From assembly GCF_016714285.1 (NCBI RefSeq), contig NZ_JADJNN010000003.1, positions 734,511 to 798,510 of the forward strand: DNA of 64,000 bases. The letters run 5' to 3'. Source of the stretch: Nannocystis sp. (lineage in GTDB: Bacteria; Myxococcota_A; Polyangia; Nannocystales; Nannocystaceae). Of the stretch, positions 26,631 to 37,968 are shown one piece after another; positions within the stretch are counted from its first letter, which is position 1; the number at the start of each line of letters is the position of its first letter. The translations under genes were made by a program, and so were the position numbers. The notes below the pieces were generated by a model. It worked only from the letters and a program-made list of their open reading frames with translations, did no database searches and had not been told where the DNA came from.

Positions 26631-27890
26631 GTGACCGATCCCGCGACCGTCCCCACCACCCCGCCACAGCTTCCGGGGGGACCTGGCGAGCCGCCGTTGA
26701 CGGGGCACGCGCGGGCGCTGGCGACGGTGTGGTTCACCCTGTTCCTGGACCTGGTGTCGTTCGGGATCGTGATCCCGGTGTTGCCGTTCTATGCGACGCA
26801 CTTCGGGGCGGCGGCGTGGATGGTGACGCTGCTGTCGACCGGGTACTCGGCGGCGCAGTTCGTGATGGCGCCGGTGCTGGGGCGCCTGAGCGACCGCCAC
26901 GGCCGGCGCCCGGTGATGCTGATCTCGATCGCGGGCAGCGTGGCAGCGATGCTGACCCTGGGCTTCGCGCAGGCGCTGTGGATGGTGTTTCTCGCGCGCA
27001 TCATCAGCGGGGTGTGCAACGCGAACGTGTCGACGGCGCACGCGTACGTGGCCGACCGGGTGCCGCCGAGCCAGCGCGCGCGCTACATGGGGATGATGGG
27101 CACGGCGGTGGGCCTCGGCTTCATCTTCGGGCCGTCGATCGGTGGCTTGCTGTCGCGGCCCGACCACCCGGAGCTGCCGTTTCTGGTCGGCGCAGGCCTC
27201 AGCGCGCTGAACTGGTTGATGGCGTATTTCTGGCTGCCGGAGAGCCACCGGCCGTCGCGCGTGGTGGGGCCGGCGGCGCCGCGGCCGTCGCTGCTGCGGG
27301 CGCTCGGGCAGGCGGAGTTCTGGCGGACGCAGCTGGGGGTGCTGGTGCTGGTGTCGTTCGGGTTCTTCATCGCCTTCGCGGCGATGGAGTCGACCTTCGC
27401 GCTGTACACCGAGGCGGCCTTCGCGTGGACGGCGAAGGAGACGGGCAAGTTCTTCTCGCTGGTGGGTGTGGTGATCGTGATCGTGCAGGGGCTGGTGGTC
27501 GGGCGGGCGGTGTCGTCGTTCGGCGAGCGGCGCACGATGATCGCGGGGTTATGCGCGCTGGGCATCGGCTTCGGGGCGGCGGCGGTGGTGCCCTACGGGT
27601 GGATGCTGCCGATCGTCGCGGTGTTCATCGCCGGCGGGAACGGTCTGATCATGCCGAGCCTCAACGCCCTGATCTCGCGCAACAGCACCAGCGAGACGCA
27701 GGGGATGAACATCGGCCTGACGCAGTCGGGCGGGGCGCTCGGGCGCATCATCGGGCCGATGATCGCCGGCGGGATGTTCGAGATGGTGACCCCGGCGGCG
27801 CCGATGGCCTCGGCGGCCGCGGTCGCGCTCGCGGTCGCGGTCGTGGCGTTGCTGATGATCCGCGAGCTGCGTCCGGACGCGGGACGCTGA
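26631..27890 (+). CDS. MFS drug-efflux transporter (TetA/DHA1-like)
   Basis: About 419 residues with 12 predicted membrane helices. MFS motif A is 'GRLSDRHGRRPVML' in loop 2-3, and 'VWFTLFLDLVSFGIVIPVLP' and 'LARIISGVCNANVSTAHAYV' match the DHA1/tetracycline-efflux group. It exports small molecules with proton antiport; the substrate is unknown. The GTG at 26631 is preferred because TACCCT lies 10 nt before it; an in-frame GTG at 26601 adds ten residues. It begins 39 nt after the exonuclease gene and may be co-expressed. Confidence 0.88.
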   Translation: MTDPATVPTTPPQLPGGPGEPPLTGHARALATVWFTLFLDLVSFGIVIPVLPFYATHFGAAAWMVTLLSTGYSAAQFVMAPVLGRLSDRHGRRPVMLISIAGSVAAMLTLGFAQALWMVFLARIISGVCNANVSTAHAYVADRVPPSQRARYMGMMGTAVGLGFIFGPSIGGLLSRPDHPELPFLVGAGLSALNWLMAYFWLPESHRPSRVVGPAAPRPSLLRALGQAEFWRTQLGVLVLVSFGFFIAFAAMESTFALYTEAAFAWTAKETGKFFSLVGVVIVIVQGLVVGRAVSSFGERRTMIAGLCALGIGFGAAAVVPYGWMLPIVAVFIAGGNGLIMPSLNALISRNSTSETQGMNIGLTQSGGALGRIIGPMIAGGMFEMVTPAAPMASAAAVALAVAVVALLMIRELRPDAGR

Positions 27891-27965
27891 GCGCCGCGGG
27901 CGATCGGTTTTCGCGGCGAATTTGTGGTGCGGGCCGCGACCTGAGACATGGTCGGCGGAGGCCCG

Positions 27966-29440
<1,475 letters not shown>

Positions 29441-29441
<1 letters not shown>

Positions 29442-31960
29442 TGCCCCTGGACGAGGCCGCGGCGCCAGGCGAGGACGCGGCGGGTCAACGCGTCACCGCC
29501 GAGGTGGCCGGCAAGGTCGGGGCGCTAGCGCTCCTGATCGAACGACGATTCGACCGCGAGCGGGTCGGCGACTTCCTCGTCCAGTGCGTCGTCACGATGT
29601 TCGCGGAGGCGGCTTTGCTGCTCGCGCCCGGGGCCTTCACCGCGTGTGTCGATGCCGCGATCGCGGCGCTGCGCCAGCGGAGGCCCAGCGGCTTCGTGGA
29701 GGGGCTCCAGGCGCTGTGGAGGGGGATGCGGGGGCTCGGAGTGGTCGGGGAATTGGTCGGTGAGCGCGAGCCGATCGAGCTGGAGCTCGCGGAGCTCGAG
29801 CTGCTCGCCGCGGCCGCCGGAGCGAGCTGGCGGCGTGTGTCTCCGGCGATCGTGGGCACGCTGCTGGAGCGGGCGATGGGTCCGGCCGAGCAGCGGCGAC
29901 ACGGGGCTTTCTACACACCCGAGGGGCCGATGCGAAGGCTGGTCGGCTGGACGATCATGGAGCCGCTGCGGGCGGAGTGGGCGGTGGTCCGCGCCCAGAT
30001 CGAGGTGAGGGGTCGGGACGGGGCGGAGGCGACGGCGCGCGGGCTGGGCCATGACTTTCGTCGGCGCCTGGCCACAGTGCGTGTGCTCGACCCGGCGTGC
30101 GGGAGCGGCAACTTCCTGTACGTCGCACTACAGGAGATGAAGCGGCTCGAGGCCGAGGTCGTGCGGATGCTGGCGACGCTGGGCGATGCGCTGACCTGGC
30201 TGGATATCCCCGGCGAGGCGGTCCATCCGGCCCAGTTCCATGGCATCGAGATCAAGCCGCGGGCGGCGAGGGTGGCCGCGATCGTGCTGTGGATCGGCTA
30301 TTTGCAGTGGCAGGTATCGGCCGGCCGTCGCGGCACGGGGCCAGGGCCGATATGTCATGACTTATTCAACATCAGGACCGGCGACGCGCTGATCACCTGG
30401 GCGCGGGAGGAGGCGGTGGTCGACGCGGGCGGCGGCGCAGTGCGCCGCGCGAGGGGCGTGACCGAGAAGCAGGGGCAGCGCTCCCGGGTGGGGCTGACCA
30501 GGCTGGTGGGCGCCCGGGTCGCAGCCTGGCCCGCGGTCGACTTCGTGGTCGGCAATCCCCCGTTCCTGGGCAACAAGAAGATGCGGGACGTGCTCGGCGC
30601 TGGTTATGTCGAGGCGGTGCGGGCGGCGTTCCCGGGGGTCCCGGGCAGCGCGGACCATGCGATGTACTGGTGGTGGCGCAGCGCGGATCTGCTGGCCCGC
30701 GCCGAGATCCGTCGCTTCGGGTTCGTGACCACCAACACCATCACCCAGACCTTCAACCGGGCGGTCGTCGAGGCGGCGCTGCGCGACCTCGGCATCGCGC
30801 TCAGCCACGCGCTCCCTGACCACCCGTGGTACGACGAGGGCGCGCAGGTGCGGATCGCCATGACCGTCGCAGGTCGCGACGCTGGCGCACCGGCGATCCA
30901 TGCGGTGGTGGTGGACGAGGCGCCAGGCCGCGTGCATGTGCACGAGCGGACGGTCCAGGAGATCCACGGCGATCTGTCGACCGGGGCGCGGGTGCGGTCG
31001 GCGCTGCCGCTGCGGGCGAACGCGGGTATCTGCTCGCAGGGGGTGACGCCGCTGGGGGATGGATTTCGCCTGGGTGAGGCGGACCTGCGGCGGCTCGGCG
31101 TGCGTCTGCCGCACCCGGTGGTAAAGCCATATCTCATCGGTGAGTATGTGATGAAGCGCCCGCGAGCGGAGTGGATCATCGCATTGGACGGCCTCTCCGA
31201 GGCCGAGGCCCGGGCTCGCTATCCGCGGCTGCTCGAGCACGTGCGGCGGGAGGTGCGGCCGATCCGCGAGGCCCAGAACGATCTGCTCCCGCGGCGCAGA
31301 TGGTGGCTGTTCGGCCGCACGCGGCCGGGGCTGCGCCGGGCGCTGGTCGGGCTCCCGCGATATATAGCGACGTCGCGGACGTCGCGGCATCGGGTGTTCG
31401 TGTTTGTCCCGGCGGACACCCTGCCGGACACGAAGATCGTGGCGATCGCTACGGCCGACGCGGCGCATCTGGCCGTGCTATCGAGCCGGGTGCATGTCGC
31501 GTGGGCGCTGCGGGCGGGCGGCAGGCTGGGAGTGGGCAACGATCCGACCTACAATCATACCGAGGTCTTCGATCGCTTCCCCTTCCCGCGGCAAACAGGG
31601 CCCCACATCGCCACATTGCGGGCGCTCGGCGAGCGGCTCGACGCGCATCGCAAGGCCCGACAGGTCGAGCAGCCCGGACTGACCCTGACGGAGATCTACA
31701 GGGTGCTGGGCAGGCTCCGCGCGGGCGAGGCGCTGGCCGCGGGTGAGCAGCGGGTCCGGGACCAGGGCCAGGTCGACATCCTCGCAGCGATCCACGACGC
31801 GATCGATCGGGCGACGCTCGACGCGTACGGCTGGCCGACCGATCGATCGGACGAGGAGATCATGGGATGGCTGGTGGAGCTCAATGCGCGGCGCTGGAAC
31901 GACGAGCAGCGGGGCGCGATCGACTGGCTGCGGCCTGCGTGGGGCCTGGATGGGGGCTAG
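29441..31960 (+). CDS. MmeI-like DNA adenine methyltransferase, apparently without a nuclease domain
   Basis: 839 residues. A helical N-terminal region is followed by the methyltransferase: 'RHGAFYTPEGPMRRLVGW', motif I 'VLDPACGSGNFLYVALQEM', 'FHGIEIKPRAARVAAIVLW' and motif IV 'DFVVGNPPFLGNKKMRDVLG' (NPPF, N6-adenine type). A target-recognition-like region ('RHRVFVFVPADTLPDTKI', 'DPTYNHTEVFDRFPFP') and a helical tail follow. MmeI-type enzymes have an N-terminal PD-ExK nuclease of roughly 170 residues, which I do not see, so it is either a solitary methylase or part of a larger defence set. The ATG at 29441 overlaps the preceding stop; the stop overlaps the convergent gene's stop within CTAG. 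Confidence 0.85.
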
Positions 31961-32928
31961 TCGGCCGGGTGCGCGCGCGCGACCCACTGGACGTGGGGCT
32001 CCTCGAGGCAGGCGCCGGTCACGGCGGCCTGCACGACCTTGACGTCGATCTGCCAGTCCGTCCCGCCGTAGTTGCCGATCGGAAAGTTCAGCTCCTCGGT
32101 GGCGACCGGGACGCCCTTGGGCATCAGATTCATGTTGACCACGATGTCCAGGGAGTAGTCACCTGGCCTGTACTTGTTCTTCGCGCAGCAATCGCCGCAA
32201 TCACAGTAGGTCGGCAACTCTCCACTCAAGCTCGGCGTGGCGCTGAGGGCGGTCAACTCCGGTACCTTGGCCGGGCCGGTCATGCGCGTGCTGGCGAAGA
32301 ATAGCGGGGCGGGGTCGCTGATGTTGCCCATCACCCGGGCCAGCCCGACCTGCGAGAGCGGGCACTGCGCCTCGTCCCGGAGGGTGTTGTAGTGCGCCGT
32401 CATCGTCACACAGTCGCCCATTTTGACATCGGGGGAGTAGTCGACGGCGGCGCTGGCGAGATAAAGCTGGAGCGTGTACTTGGCGCCGGCGCAGTTCGGT
32501 GAACAGGTAGCATCACATGTGCGCAGCACCACCTCGTTCGCGGACACCGACTCCACCGACGCGATCTTGACGAACACCGAGGTATTGCAGGGCTTCTCCG
32601 CGATCTCCACGTCGTTCTTCAAGAGCGCGATGTCCAGGCTGGTCGGCAGTTCCTGGCCCACGCACTCGCCGTCGAATCCGGTGCCGCCGCTGGTGCTGCT
32701 GCTCGCCGGATCGGTGCTCGAGCTCGTCATTCCCGGGTCGCCGGTGGTGGTCGTCCCGGGGTCGCTGCTGGGCCCCATGGTCACGCTCGCGTCCGACGAG
32801 GCCGAGGTCGCGGCGATCGTGCTCTCGGTCCCGCCGTCATCGTCGCCGGGGACGAAGCCCGGGTTTGGCCGCGAACACGCGGCCAGGGCGGCCACGCTCA
32901 TGCCGAGGATTCGTGTCGATGGCCTCAT
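31957..32928 (-). CDS. Thr/Ser-linker lipoprotein with Cys-rich domain
   Basis: 323 residues from the ATG at 32928, with a GGAG Shine-Dalgarno upstream. The signal 'STRILGMSVAALAACSRPNP' carries lipobox LAAC; a Ser/Thr linker of about 65 residues follows. The mature domain is beta-rich with Cys pairs such as 'RTCDATCSPNCAGAKYTLQL' and 'TYCDCGDCCAKNKYRPGDYS'. The latter 'CDCGDCC' cluster could bind a metal or form a knot. I do not recognise the family. Its stop shares the CTAG tetranucleotide with the convergent methyltransferase stop. Confidence 0.78.
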   Translation of the reverse strand: MRPSTRILGMSVAALAACSRPNPGFVPGDDDGGTESTIAATSASSDASVTMGPSSDPGTTTTGDPGMTSSSTDPASSSTSGGTGFDGECVGQELPTSLDIALLKNDVEIAEKPCNTSVFVKIASVESVSANEVVLRTCDATCSPNCAGAKYTLQLYLASAAVDYSPDVKMGDCVTMTAHYNTLRDEAQCPLSQVGLARVMGNISDPAPLFFASTRMTGPAKVPELTALSATPSLSGELPTYCDCGDCCAKNKYRPGDYSLDIVVNMNLMPKGVPVATEELNFPIGNYGGTDWQIDVKVVQAAVTGACLEEPHVQWVARAHPAD

Positions 32929-33051
32929 GTGCGCTCCCGTTAGGTTCGAGCAGAGCAGCGGTCGCTGGACGTTCGGGCGATTTTCGCACCAGTGTGGGCG
33001 CGAGGGTGAACACCGCGGCCGGCGACGGATGATGAAGCGCACGGGGCTATT

Positions 33052-33846
33052 TCATGGTCGGTCGCTGCGAGTCAGCAGTCGCCCTCCGACGCGCACGCCG
33101 AGGGCCGCGACGACCAGTGCCAGCAGCAGCAGGGCCGGGCCCAGCCACGCCAGCGTGGCATCGTACCAAACGAGGTTTGCCAGCACTGTCAGCGCCGCGA
33201 GCTCCGGGCGGTCGACGAATAGGTCGGGGCGGTAGAGGAATGCCGCGGAGGGGAGCATCGGCATCAGCGCAACCACCAGCGCCACCAGGACCGCATTCAT
33301 GCTGTCCGCCGCGCGCACGAAGACGATGCTGAGGGCGGTCAGCTGGAACAGCACCAGTGCGGTCATCGCCAGTCCAGCCCCGAGCGCCCCGGCCGCGCTG
33401 ACGCTGCCGCTTGCGCCCAGGTATGGCAGCGAGGCCGCGGCGCAGGCGGCCGCCAGCGCCACCCCGATCACCGTGGTCATCGCCAGGACCGGCCAGGTGC
33501 GCGCCGCCAGGAAGTCGGCGGCGGGCACGGGCTTGCAAAGCAGCAGCTCGAGCTGCTGCTCCTCGCGCGGACCGACGACCACGCCGAGGAGGCCGAACAG
33601 GCCGGCCGAGAAGGCGCAGAAGTAGACGGCGACGTAGTCGTTGAAGAGGACCACGCCGCCGAGGTCACGGAGGTGAAAGGCCACGCGCAGGAAGTCGATC
33701 ACCTGCGCGGGTAGCCGCGGGAACAGGAGCTGGCAGCTCGCGATCATGGCGAGGCCGGCGAGGCCGGCGTATATAGCGACTCGATAGGGGGCGTGGCGCA
33801 GCTCGGCGCGGCGGTACTCGGCGAGTGAGGGGAGCAGGGAGCGCAT
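33052..33846 (-). CDS. ABC-2 type transporter permease 1
   Basis: 264 residues with six predicted membrane helices, for example 'AIYAGLAGLAMIASCQLLFP', 'AFSAGLFGLLGVVVGPREE' and 'LLLLALVVAALGVRVGG'. The segment 'GPREEQQLELLLCKPVPAAD' is the cytoplasmic loop common in ABC-2 permeases. It is third in a three-gene operon (ATPase, permease 2, permease 1), one base after permease 2. The exported or inserted substrate is unknown; such sets often act in multidrug, copper/nitrous-oxide or gliding systems. Confidence 0.85.
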   Translation of the reverse strand: MRSLLPSLAEYRRAELRHAPYRVAIYAGLAGLAMIASCQLLFPRLPAQVIDFLRVAFHLRDLGGVVLFNDYVAVYFCAFSAGLFGLLGVVVGPREEQQLELLLCKPVPAADFLAARTWPVLAMTTVIGVALAAACAAASLPYLGASGSVSAAGALGAGLAMTALVLFQLTALSIVFVRAADSMNAVLVALVVALMPMLPSAAFLYRPDLFVDRPELAALTVLANLVWYDATLAWLGPALLLLALVVAALGVRVGGRLLTRSDRP

Positions 33847-33847
33847 A

Positions 33848-34615
33848 TCAGGCCTCCAGCTTGCGGACGGACCATGCGCCCGCTGTGATCGTCGCGGTGG
33901 TCAGGAGGATGAGCGCGAGCGCGGGCGGCACGATCACGCCCGGTCCGAGCGCGTCGAGATGGGCCAGCGACTGCACGCCCAGCGAGATCGGGTTGAGCAG
34001 CGAGATCGTCGCCCAGGCCGGGTTGTAAAACCCGATGAACGCCATTCCGACGAGGGAGAACAGCGCCAGGAGCCCCGCGAGCAGCCCGGGCCCGCGCCGG
34101 CCGACGACGACCAGCAGGGTCGCCGCCAGCGCCGTGGCGAACACGGCGGCCCAGACGTGCAGGCTCGCCGCGGCCAGGAATGGCCCGGGGCGAAAGCCCG
34201 CGACCATCGCGCTGAAGTACAGCGCGCCGATCAGCTGGGTCCCGAGGTACAGCGTCGCCATCACGCCGCAGGTGGACAGCGTGCGCACCGCGAAGTAGCG
34301 CGGCAGCGAGATCGGCTTGGCGGCCAGCAGAGGCAGCACGCCGGTGTCGCGCTCGCGCAGCAGCACCCCACCGGCGAGGACCACCGCCAGCGTGGCGATC
34401 AGCTTGTTCATGGCCAGGTCGGTCCACATGAACATGAACAGGGTGAAGGGATCGCGGGCGCCGAACCACGCCTCCATCGCGGCTTGCACGTGCGCGGGAG
34501 GACGCGCCACCAACACGGGCAGCGACAGCACCGCGTACGCGAAGATCGCCACGGCGAACCACACCTTGCGCTCGCGCAGCGCGGCCCGGTAGTCCAGCCA
34601 CAGGAAGCGGATCAC
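33848..34615 (-). CDS. ABC-2 type transporter permease 2
   Basis: 255 residues with six membrane helices. The segment 'LLRERDTGVLPLLAAKPISL' between helices 2 and 3 is the characteristic ABC-2/NosY-like coupling loop. 'SLVGMAFIGFYNPAWATISL' and 'PISLGVQSLAHLDALGPG' resemble ABC-2 permeases of the NosY/GldF type. It overlaps the ATPase gene by 4 nt. It probably forms a heterodimer with the following permease. Confidence 0.86.
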   Translation of the reverse strand: MIRFLWLDYRAALRERKVWFAVAIFAYAVLSLPVLVARPPAHVQAAMEAWFGARDPFTLFMFMWTDLAMNKLIATLAVVLAGGVLLRERDTGVLPLLAAKPISLPRYFAVRTLSTCGVMATLYLGTQLIGALYFSAMVAGFRPGPFLAAASLHVWAAVFATALAATLLVVVGRRGPGLLAGLLALFSLVGMAFIGFYNPAWATISLLNPISLGVQSLAHLDALGPGVIVPPALALILLTTATITAGAWSVRKLEA

Positions 34616-35346
34616 GCGGCCTCCTGGCGCACCAGCGCGAGGTAGAGGTCGTCCATGCTGGCGACGCCGTGCTGCTGCTTCAGGGCGGCGATCTCACCGC
34701 AGGCGATCAGGCGCCCGTGGTGCATCGCCCCGACCCGGCGGCACAGGGTCTCGACGTCCGACAGGATGTGCGACGAGAACACGATCGTGACCCCGCGTTC
34801 GCGGGCGAGCTCGCGTAGCAGCAGGAGCAGCTCATGGCGCCCGAGCGGGTCGAGCCCGGAGGTCGGCTCGTCGAGCAGCAGCACCCGCGGCTCGTTGATC
34901 AGCGCCTGGGCCACCCCGACCTTCTGGGCCATGCCGGTCGAGAAGCCGCGCAAGCGCCGGTCGGCGGCCGCGAGCAGGCCGAAGCGGCGGAGCCAGGTCT
35001 CGGCGCGCGCCTCGGCCTCGGCCCGCGGCAGCGAGAACATCGCCGCCACGTAGGCGAGGAACTGCCGCGCCGTCATGTCTGGCGGCAGCGCGTAGTCGGC
35101 GGGCAGGTAGCCGCAGAGCCGCCGCACCGCGAGCACCTCGGTGGCGATGTCGTGGCCGAGCACGCGCGCGTGGCCCTCGCTCGGCGGCGTCAGCCCGAGC
35201 AGCATGCGCACCAGCGTCGTCTTGCCGGCGCCGTTGTGGCCCATCAGCCCGAAGATCTCGCCGGGCTCGACCGCGAGGCGGACCGCCTCGACCGCACGCA
35301 CCGCGCCGAAGCGCTTGGACAGGCCCTCGATCTCGATCGCGTTCAT
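34612..35346 (-). CDS. ABC transporter ATPase subunit
   Basis: 244 residues from the ATG at 35346, which has a strong Shine-Dalgarno (GGAGG). All nucleotide-binding motifs are present: Walker A 'GLMGHNGAGKTTLVRMLLG', a Q-loop region, signature 'RLRGFSTGMAQKVGVAQALI', Walker B 'RVLLLDEPTSGLDPLGRHE' and the switch His 'IVFSSHILSDVETL'. It drives the two ABC-2 permeases downstream. The longer open frame upstream is shadow. Divergent from the DUF2103 gene. Confidence 0.93.
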   Translation of the reverse strand: MNAIEIEGLSKRFGAVRAVEAVRLAVEPGEIFGLMGHNGAGKTTLVRMLLGLTPPSEGHARVLGHDIATEVLAVRRLCGYLPADYALPPDMTARQFLAYVAAMFSLPRAEAEARAETWLRRFGLLAAADRRLRGFSTGMAQKVGVAQALINEPRVLLLDEPTSGLDPLGRHELLLLLRELARERGVTIVFSSHILSDVETLCRRVGAMHHGRLIACGEIAALKQQHGVASMDDLYLALVRQEAA

Positions 35347-35475
35347 GGTGACCTCCTGGGGTTGCTTCGCTTGCTCTGCCGGGCGGGTCAAGTCCAGATC
35401 CGCGGCCGAGGCCGACAGCGCCACCGCGCTGGCCCCGAGGTATAAGTGCGCGGCGTCGGTCCGGCGCGACCGTCC

Positions 35476-35769
35476 ATGCCTGCACACAAGACCGGGCGAA
35501 AGCTCACCAGGAGTCACACGACCATCACCGAGAGGGCGAGGGATGTGGTGACGATGCTGGAGCGCCTGCCCGAGGTCACGAAGATCTCGCTCGGCATCAT
35601 CAAGCAGATCGGGCTGGGCAAGCCCGCGGTCAAGTGCCACCCGATCACGGGCGGCTTTCGCTGCATTGTCCGCGGCAACACGTCGATCCAGGAGGTCTGG
35701 GTCTACGTCCGCGGCGACCAGGCCCAATTGCTCGGGGTGCAGGCCAAGGTCGCCGCGATGTTCCCCTGA
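35476..35769 (+). CDS. DUF2103-like small protein
   Basis: 97 residues. 'HKTGRKLTRSHTTITERARD', 'VTKISLGIIKQIGLGKPAVK' and 'GGFRCIVRGNTSIQEVWVYV' fit DUF2103 ('predicted metal-binding protein'), known mainly from archaea and cyanobacteria; the usual N-terminal His is kept ('RSHTTI'). Function unknown. The ATG at 35476 is used; a TATAAG (35441) could be its -10. It converges with a lipoprotein gene, and the two share a strong hairpin. Confidence 0.75.
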   Translation: MPAHKTGRKLTRSHTTITERARDVVTMLERLPEVTKISLGIIKQIGLGKPAVKCHPITGGFRCIVRGNTSIQEVWVYVRGDQAQLLGVQAKVAAMFP

Positions 35770-35779
35770 CGCGGGCGCC

Positions 35780-35815
35780 CCTGCTCGCGGAGGAGGAGCG
35801 ACCTCCGCGAGCAGG
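35780..35815. terminator. Bidirectional GC hairpin between convergent genes
   Basis: A perfect 14-bp stem (35780-35793 with 35802-35815) encloses an 8-nt loop, between stops at 35769 (+) and 35833 (-). There is no long U tract on either side, but the position and stem strength suggest a shared terminator. Confidence 0.65.
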
Positions 35816-35832
35816 ATCGCCGCGCCGTGGTC

Positions 35833-37743
35833 TCACTGGGGCTCGGGGACCGGCGGCACATCGCCCGGGATCGGCAGCTCGACGTCACCCATCGCGGTCT
35901 TGTCCTGATCTTTGATCTCGCCGTCGAGATCGATGAGCGTGCTGTTCGTGATGTCACCGCCGCCGTGGGGCGTGCCCTGGAGGCCGTAGACCACGTTGGG
36001 CGTGTAGAAGTCGAGCGCGTCGCCGGTCATCCACACGTAGCCGTTCATCTCGAAGTCGTGGTCGACGCCGCCGGCGGCGCTGCCCACCAGCTCGCCGACG
36101 AGGTAGGTCGTGCCCTTCAGGACCCACACGCCGTTCATGTACTGATACTCGTAGGTGGTCGACTGGTGCGCGGTGGTCTGGTTGTCGCCGAACATCGAGC
36201 GCTGCGAGACCAGCATCCAGCCGGTCGCCGCGAAGCTGATGTCGGAGATCGGGTTCGAGTAGTTCTGGTTGTTGTACGCGGGCGCCAGGAACTCGAGCTT
36301 GGCGGTCAGCGGGTCGATCACCCCGCTCTCGTCCTTGTAACCGACCGACCAGACCGCGTTGCTCGCCACCACGTCCTTGCGGCCGGTGTCCTCGGCCCAG
36401 ACGCTGTAGTAGAGGCGCCCGGCGTGCGACTGGACCGCCCAGACGCGCTGGCCGAGCGGGATGAACACGCCGTTGGGCTCGCCCACGTCGTTGGGCAGCC
36501 CGATCGTTACGCTCTTGTCGGAGTGGCGGTAGGTGCTGACGACCTTGCCGGCCATGTCGACCTGATAGACGCGTCCGTCCTCGTGGCTGCTGACATAGAT
36601 GGTCTCGCTGACGCAGTCGTAGTTGATGTTGCCGAACGCCGGCCCGTTGTTCGGCAGGGTGGCGAAGTTGGACACGAGGCCGGTCTTGCTGTCGATCTTC
36701 TTGATCGTCGCGGGGCTCTGGTTGGCGCCGAAGACCGTGGTCGGGGCGACGTAGATGTTGCCGAACGAGTCGAGGGTGAGGCCGAAGACCCTGCCGATGT
36801 TGTTCTGCTGCCACGCCGGGTTGTGGTACTTGGGCGCGTTGTAGTTGAGGTTCGGCGGCGGCGGCGGGCCGGAGATGTCGATGACGTGCAGCACCCAGCC
36901 GTCCTGCTGCTGATTGGAGGTCATCACGGCGACCTTCTTGTCGAGGAAGTTCTTGTAGGCGGGGTCCGTGAACGCCGGGAAGCCGCCCGAAGCGCCATAG
37001 ATCTCCGAGGGGCGGCACGAGCCGGGCAGGCCGACCACGCAGGCGTTGGTGCAGTCGTCGTCGTCGATCGCGTTGCCGTCGTCACAGTCCTCGAAGGTCG
37101 CGAGGAAGCCGTCGCCGCAGAATGCGGCCATGCAGCCCTCGGTGCAGAAGTCGGTGTTGTCCATGTTGCCGTCGTCGCACTGCTCGTCCGGCCCCTGGTC
37201 GCCGTCGCCGCACACGTTGGCCTCGCACTGCGCGTTGCATGCATTGCCCGGGCCGTTGTCGGCGCCGTCGTCACAAGCCTCGGTGCCCGCGAACAGCTTG
37301 CCGTCGCCGCACACGTTCACGGTGCAGGCGGCGGTGCAGGCGGCCGAGTCGGCGTTGGCGGGGCCGTCGTCACACTCCTCGGCGCCGTCGACGACCCCGT
37401 CGCCGCAGCCCGGACCGGCGCTGGTGCTGCCGTCGGTCGTGGTCGTCGCGCTGACGCCGCCGGTCGTGCTCGGGTCGGTGCTGGTGCCGGGCCCGGTGTC
37501 GCTGGTCGTGGTGCCGTCGCTGTTGCTGTCGCTGTTGCTCCCGTCGCCGGTCGGCTGGGCCGTATCGCTCGCCGCCGAGGTGCTCGCGTCGCTGCTGGAC
37601 GGCGTCACGCCCGACGTGGCCTGCGACGTGGCGGTGGCCTCGGTCGTCGCCTCGGTGGTGGCGGTGTCACCCCCGCAGCCCACGAGCAGGCTGAGCGTCG
37701 CAACCAGAGTGCATTCAATGACATTGACAGCATAACGATTCAT
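35833..37743 (-). CDS. DUF4215-repeat lipoprotein with predicted beta-propeller
   Basis: 636 residues from the ATG at 37743. The signal 'VIECTLVATLSLLVGCGGD' ends in lipobox LVGC, followed by a Ser/Thr/Asp linker of about 90 residues. Four Cys-rich DUF4215-type (myxobacterial Cys-rich) repeats follow: 'CGDGVVDGAEECDDG', 'CGDGKLFAGTEACDDG', 'CGDGDQGPDEQCDDG' and 'CGDGFLATFEDCDDG'. The C-terminal 370 residues contain propeller-like repeats ('VFGLTLDSFGNIYVAPTTV', 'GNINYDCVSETIYVSSHEDG'). Likely outer-surface, with a role in adhesion or binding rather than catalysis. Confidence 0.85.
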   Translation of the reverse strand: MNRYAVNVIECTLVATLSLLVGCGGDTATTEATTEATATSQATSGVTPSSSDASTSAASDTAQPTGDGSNSDSNSDGTTTSDTGPGTSTDPSTTGGVSATTTTDGSTSAGPGCGDGVVDGAEECDDGPANADSAACTAACTVNVCGDGKLFAGTEACDDGADNGPGNACNAQCEANVCGDGDQGPDEQCDDGNMDNTDFCTEGCMAAFCGDGFLATFEDCDDGNAIDDDDCTNACVVGLPGSCRPSEIYGASGGFPAFTDPAYKNFLDKKVAVMTSNQQQDGWVLHVIDISGPPPPPNLNYNAPKYHNPAWQQNNIGRVFGLTLDSFGNIYVAPTTVFGANQSPATIKKIDSKTGLVSNFATLPNNGPAFGNINYDCVSETIYVSSHEDGRVYQVDMAGKVVSTYRHSDKSVTIGLPNDVGEPNGVFIPLGQRVWAVQSHAGRLYYSVWAEDTGRKDVVASNAVWSVGYKDESGVIDPLTAKLEFLAPAYNNQNYSNPISDISFAATGWMLVSQRSMFGDNQTTAHQSTTYEYQYMNGVWVLKGTTYLVGELVGSAAGGVDHDFEMNGYVWMTGDALDFYTPNVVYGLQGTPHGGGDITNSTLIDLDGEIKDQDKTAMGDVELPIPGDVPPVPEPQ

Positions 37744-37968
37744 TGTGGCCACCATCATCCCCCCGTTTCTATCCCGGGGCACAGTACCACAGCGGGCGCG
37801 GCAGCGGTGGCCGGCCGCGTGCACGGCGAGGCAGGCGGGACGCGTCAGGGCACGACCCGGCGGCCGGGAGGCCTCCATCCAAAATTGCGCTCGCGCTGGG
37901 CGGCAACGCGCCATCCCGCGCCAGGAGACGATGATATCACCGCGACCAGATCGGGCTGCTCCACAGAA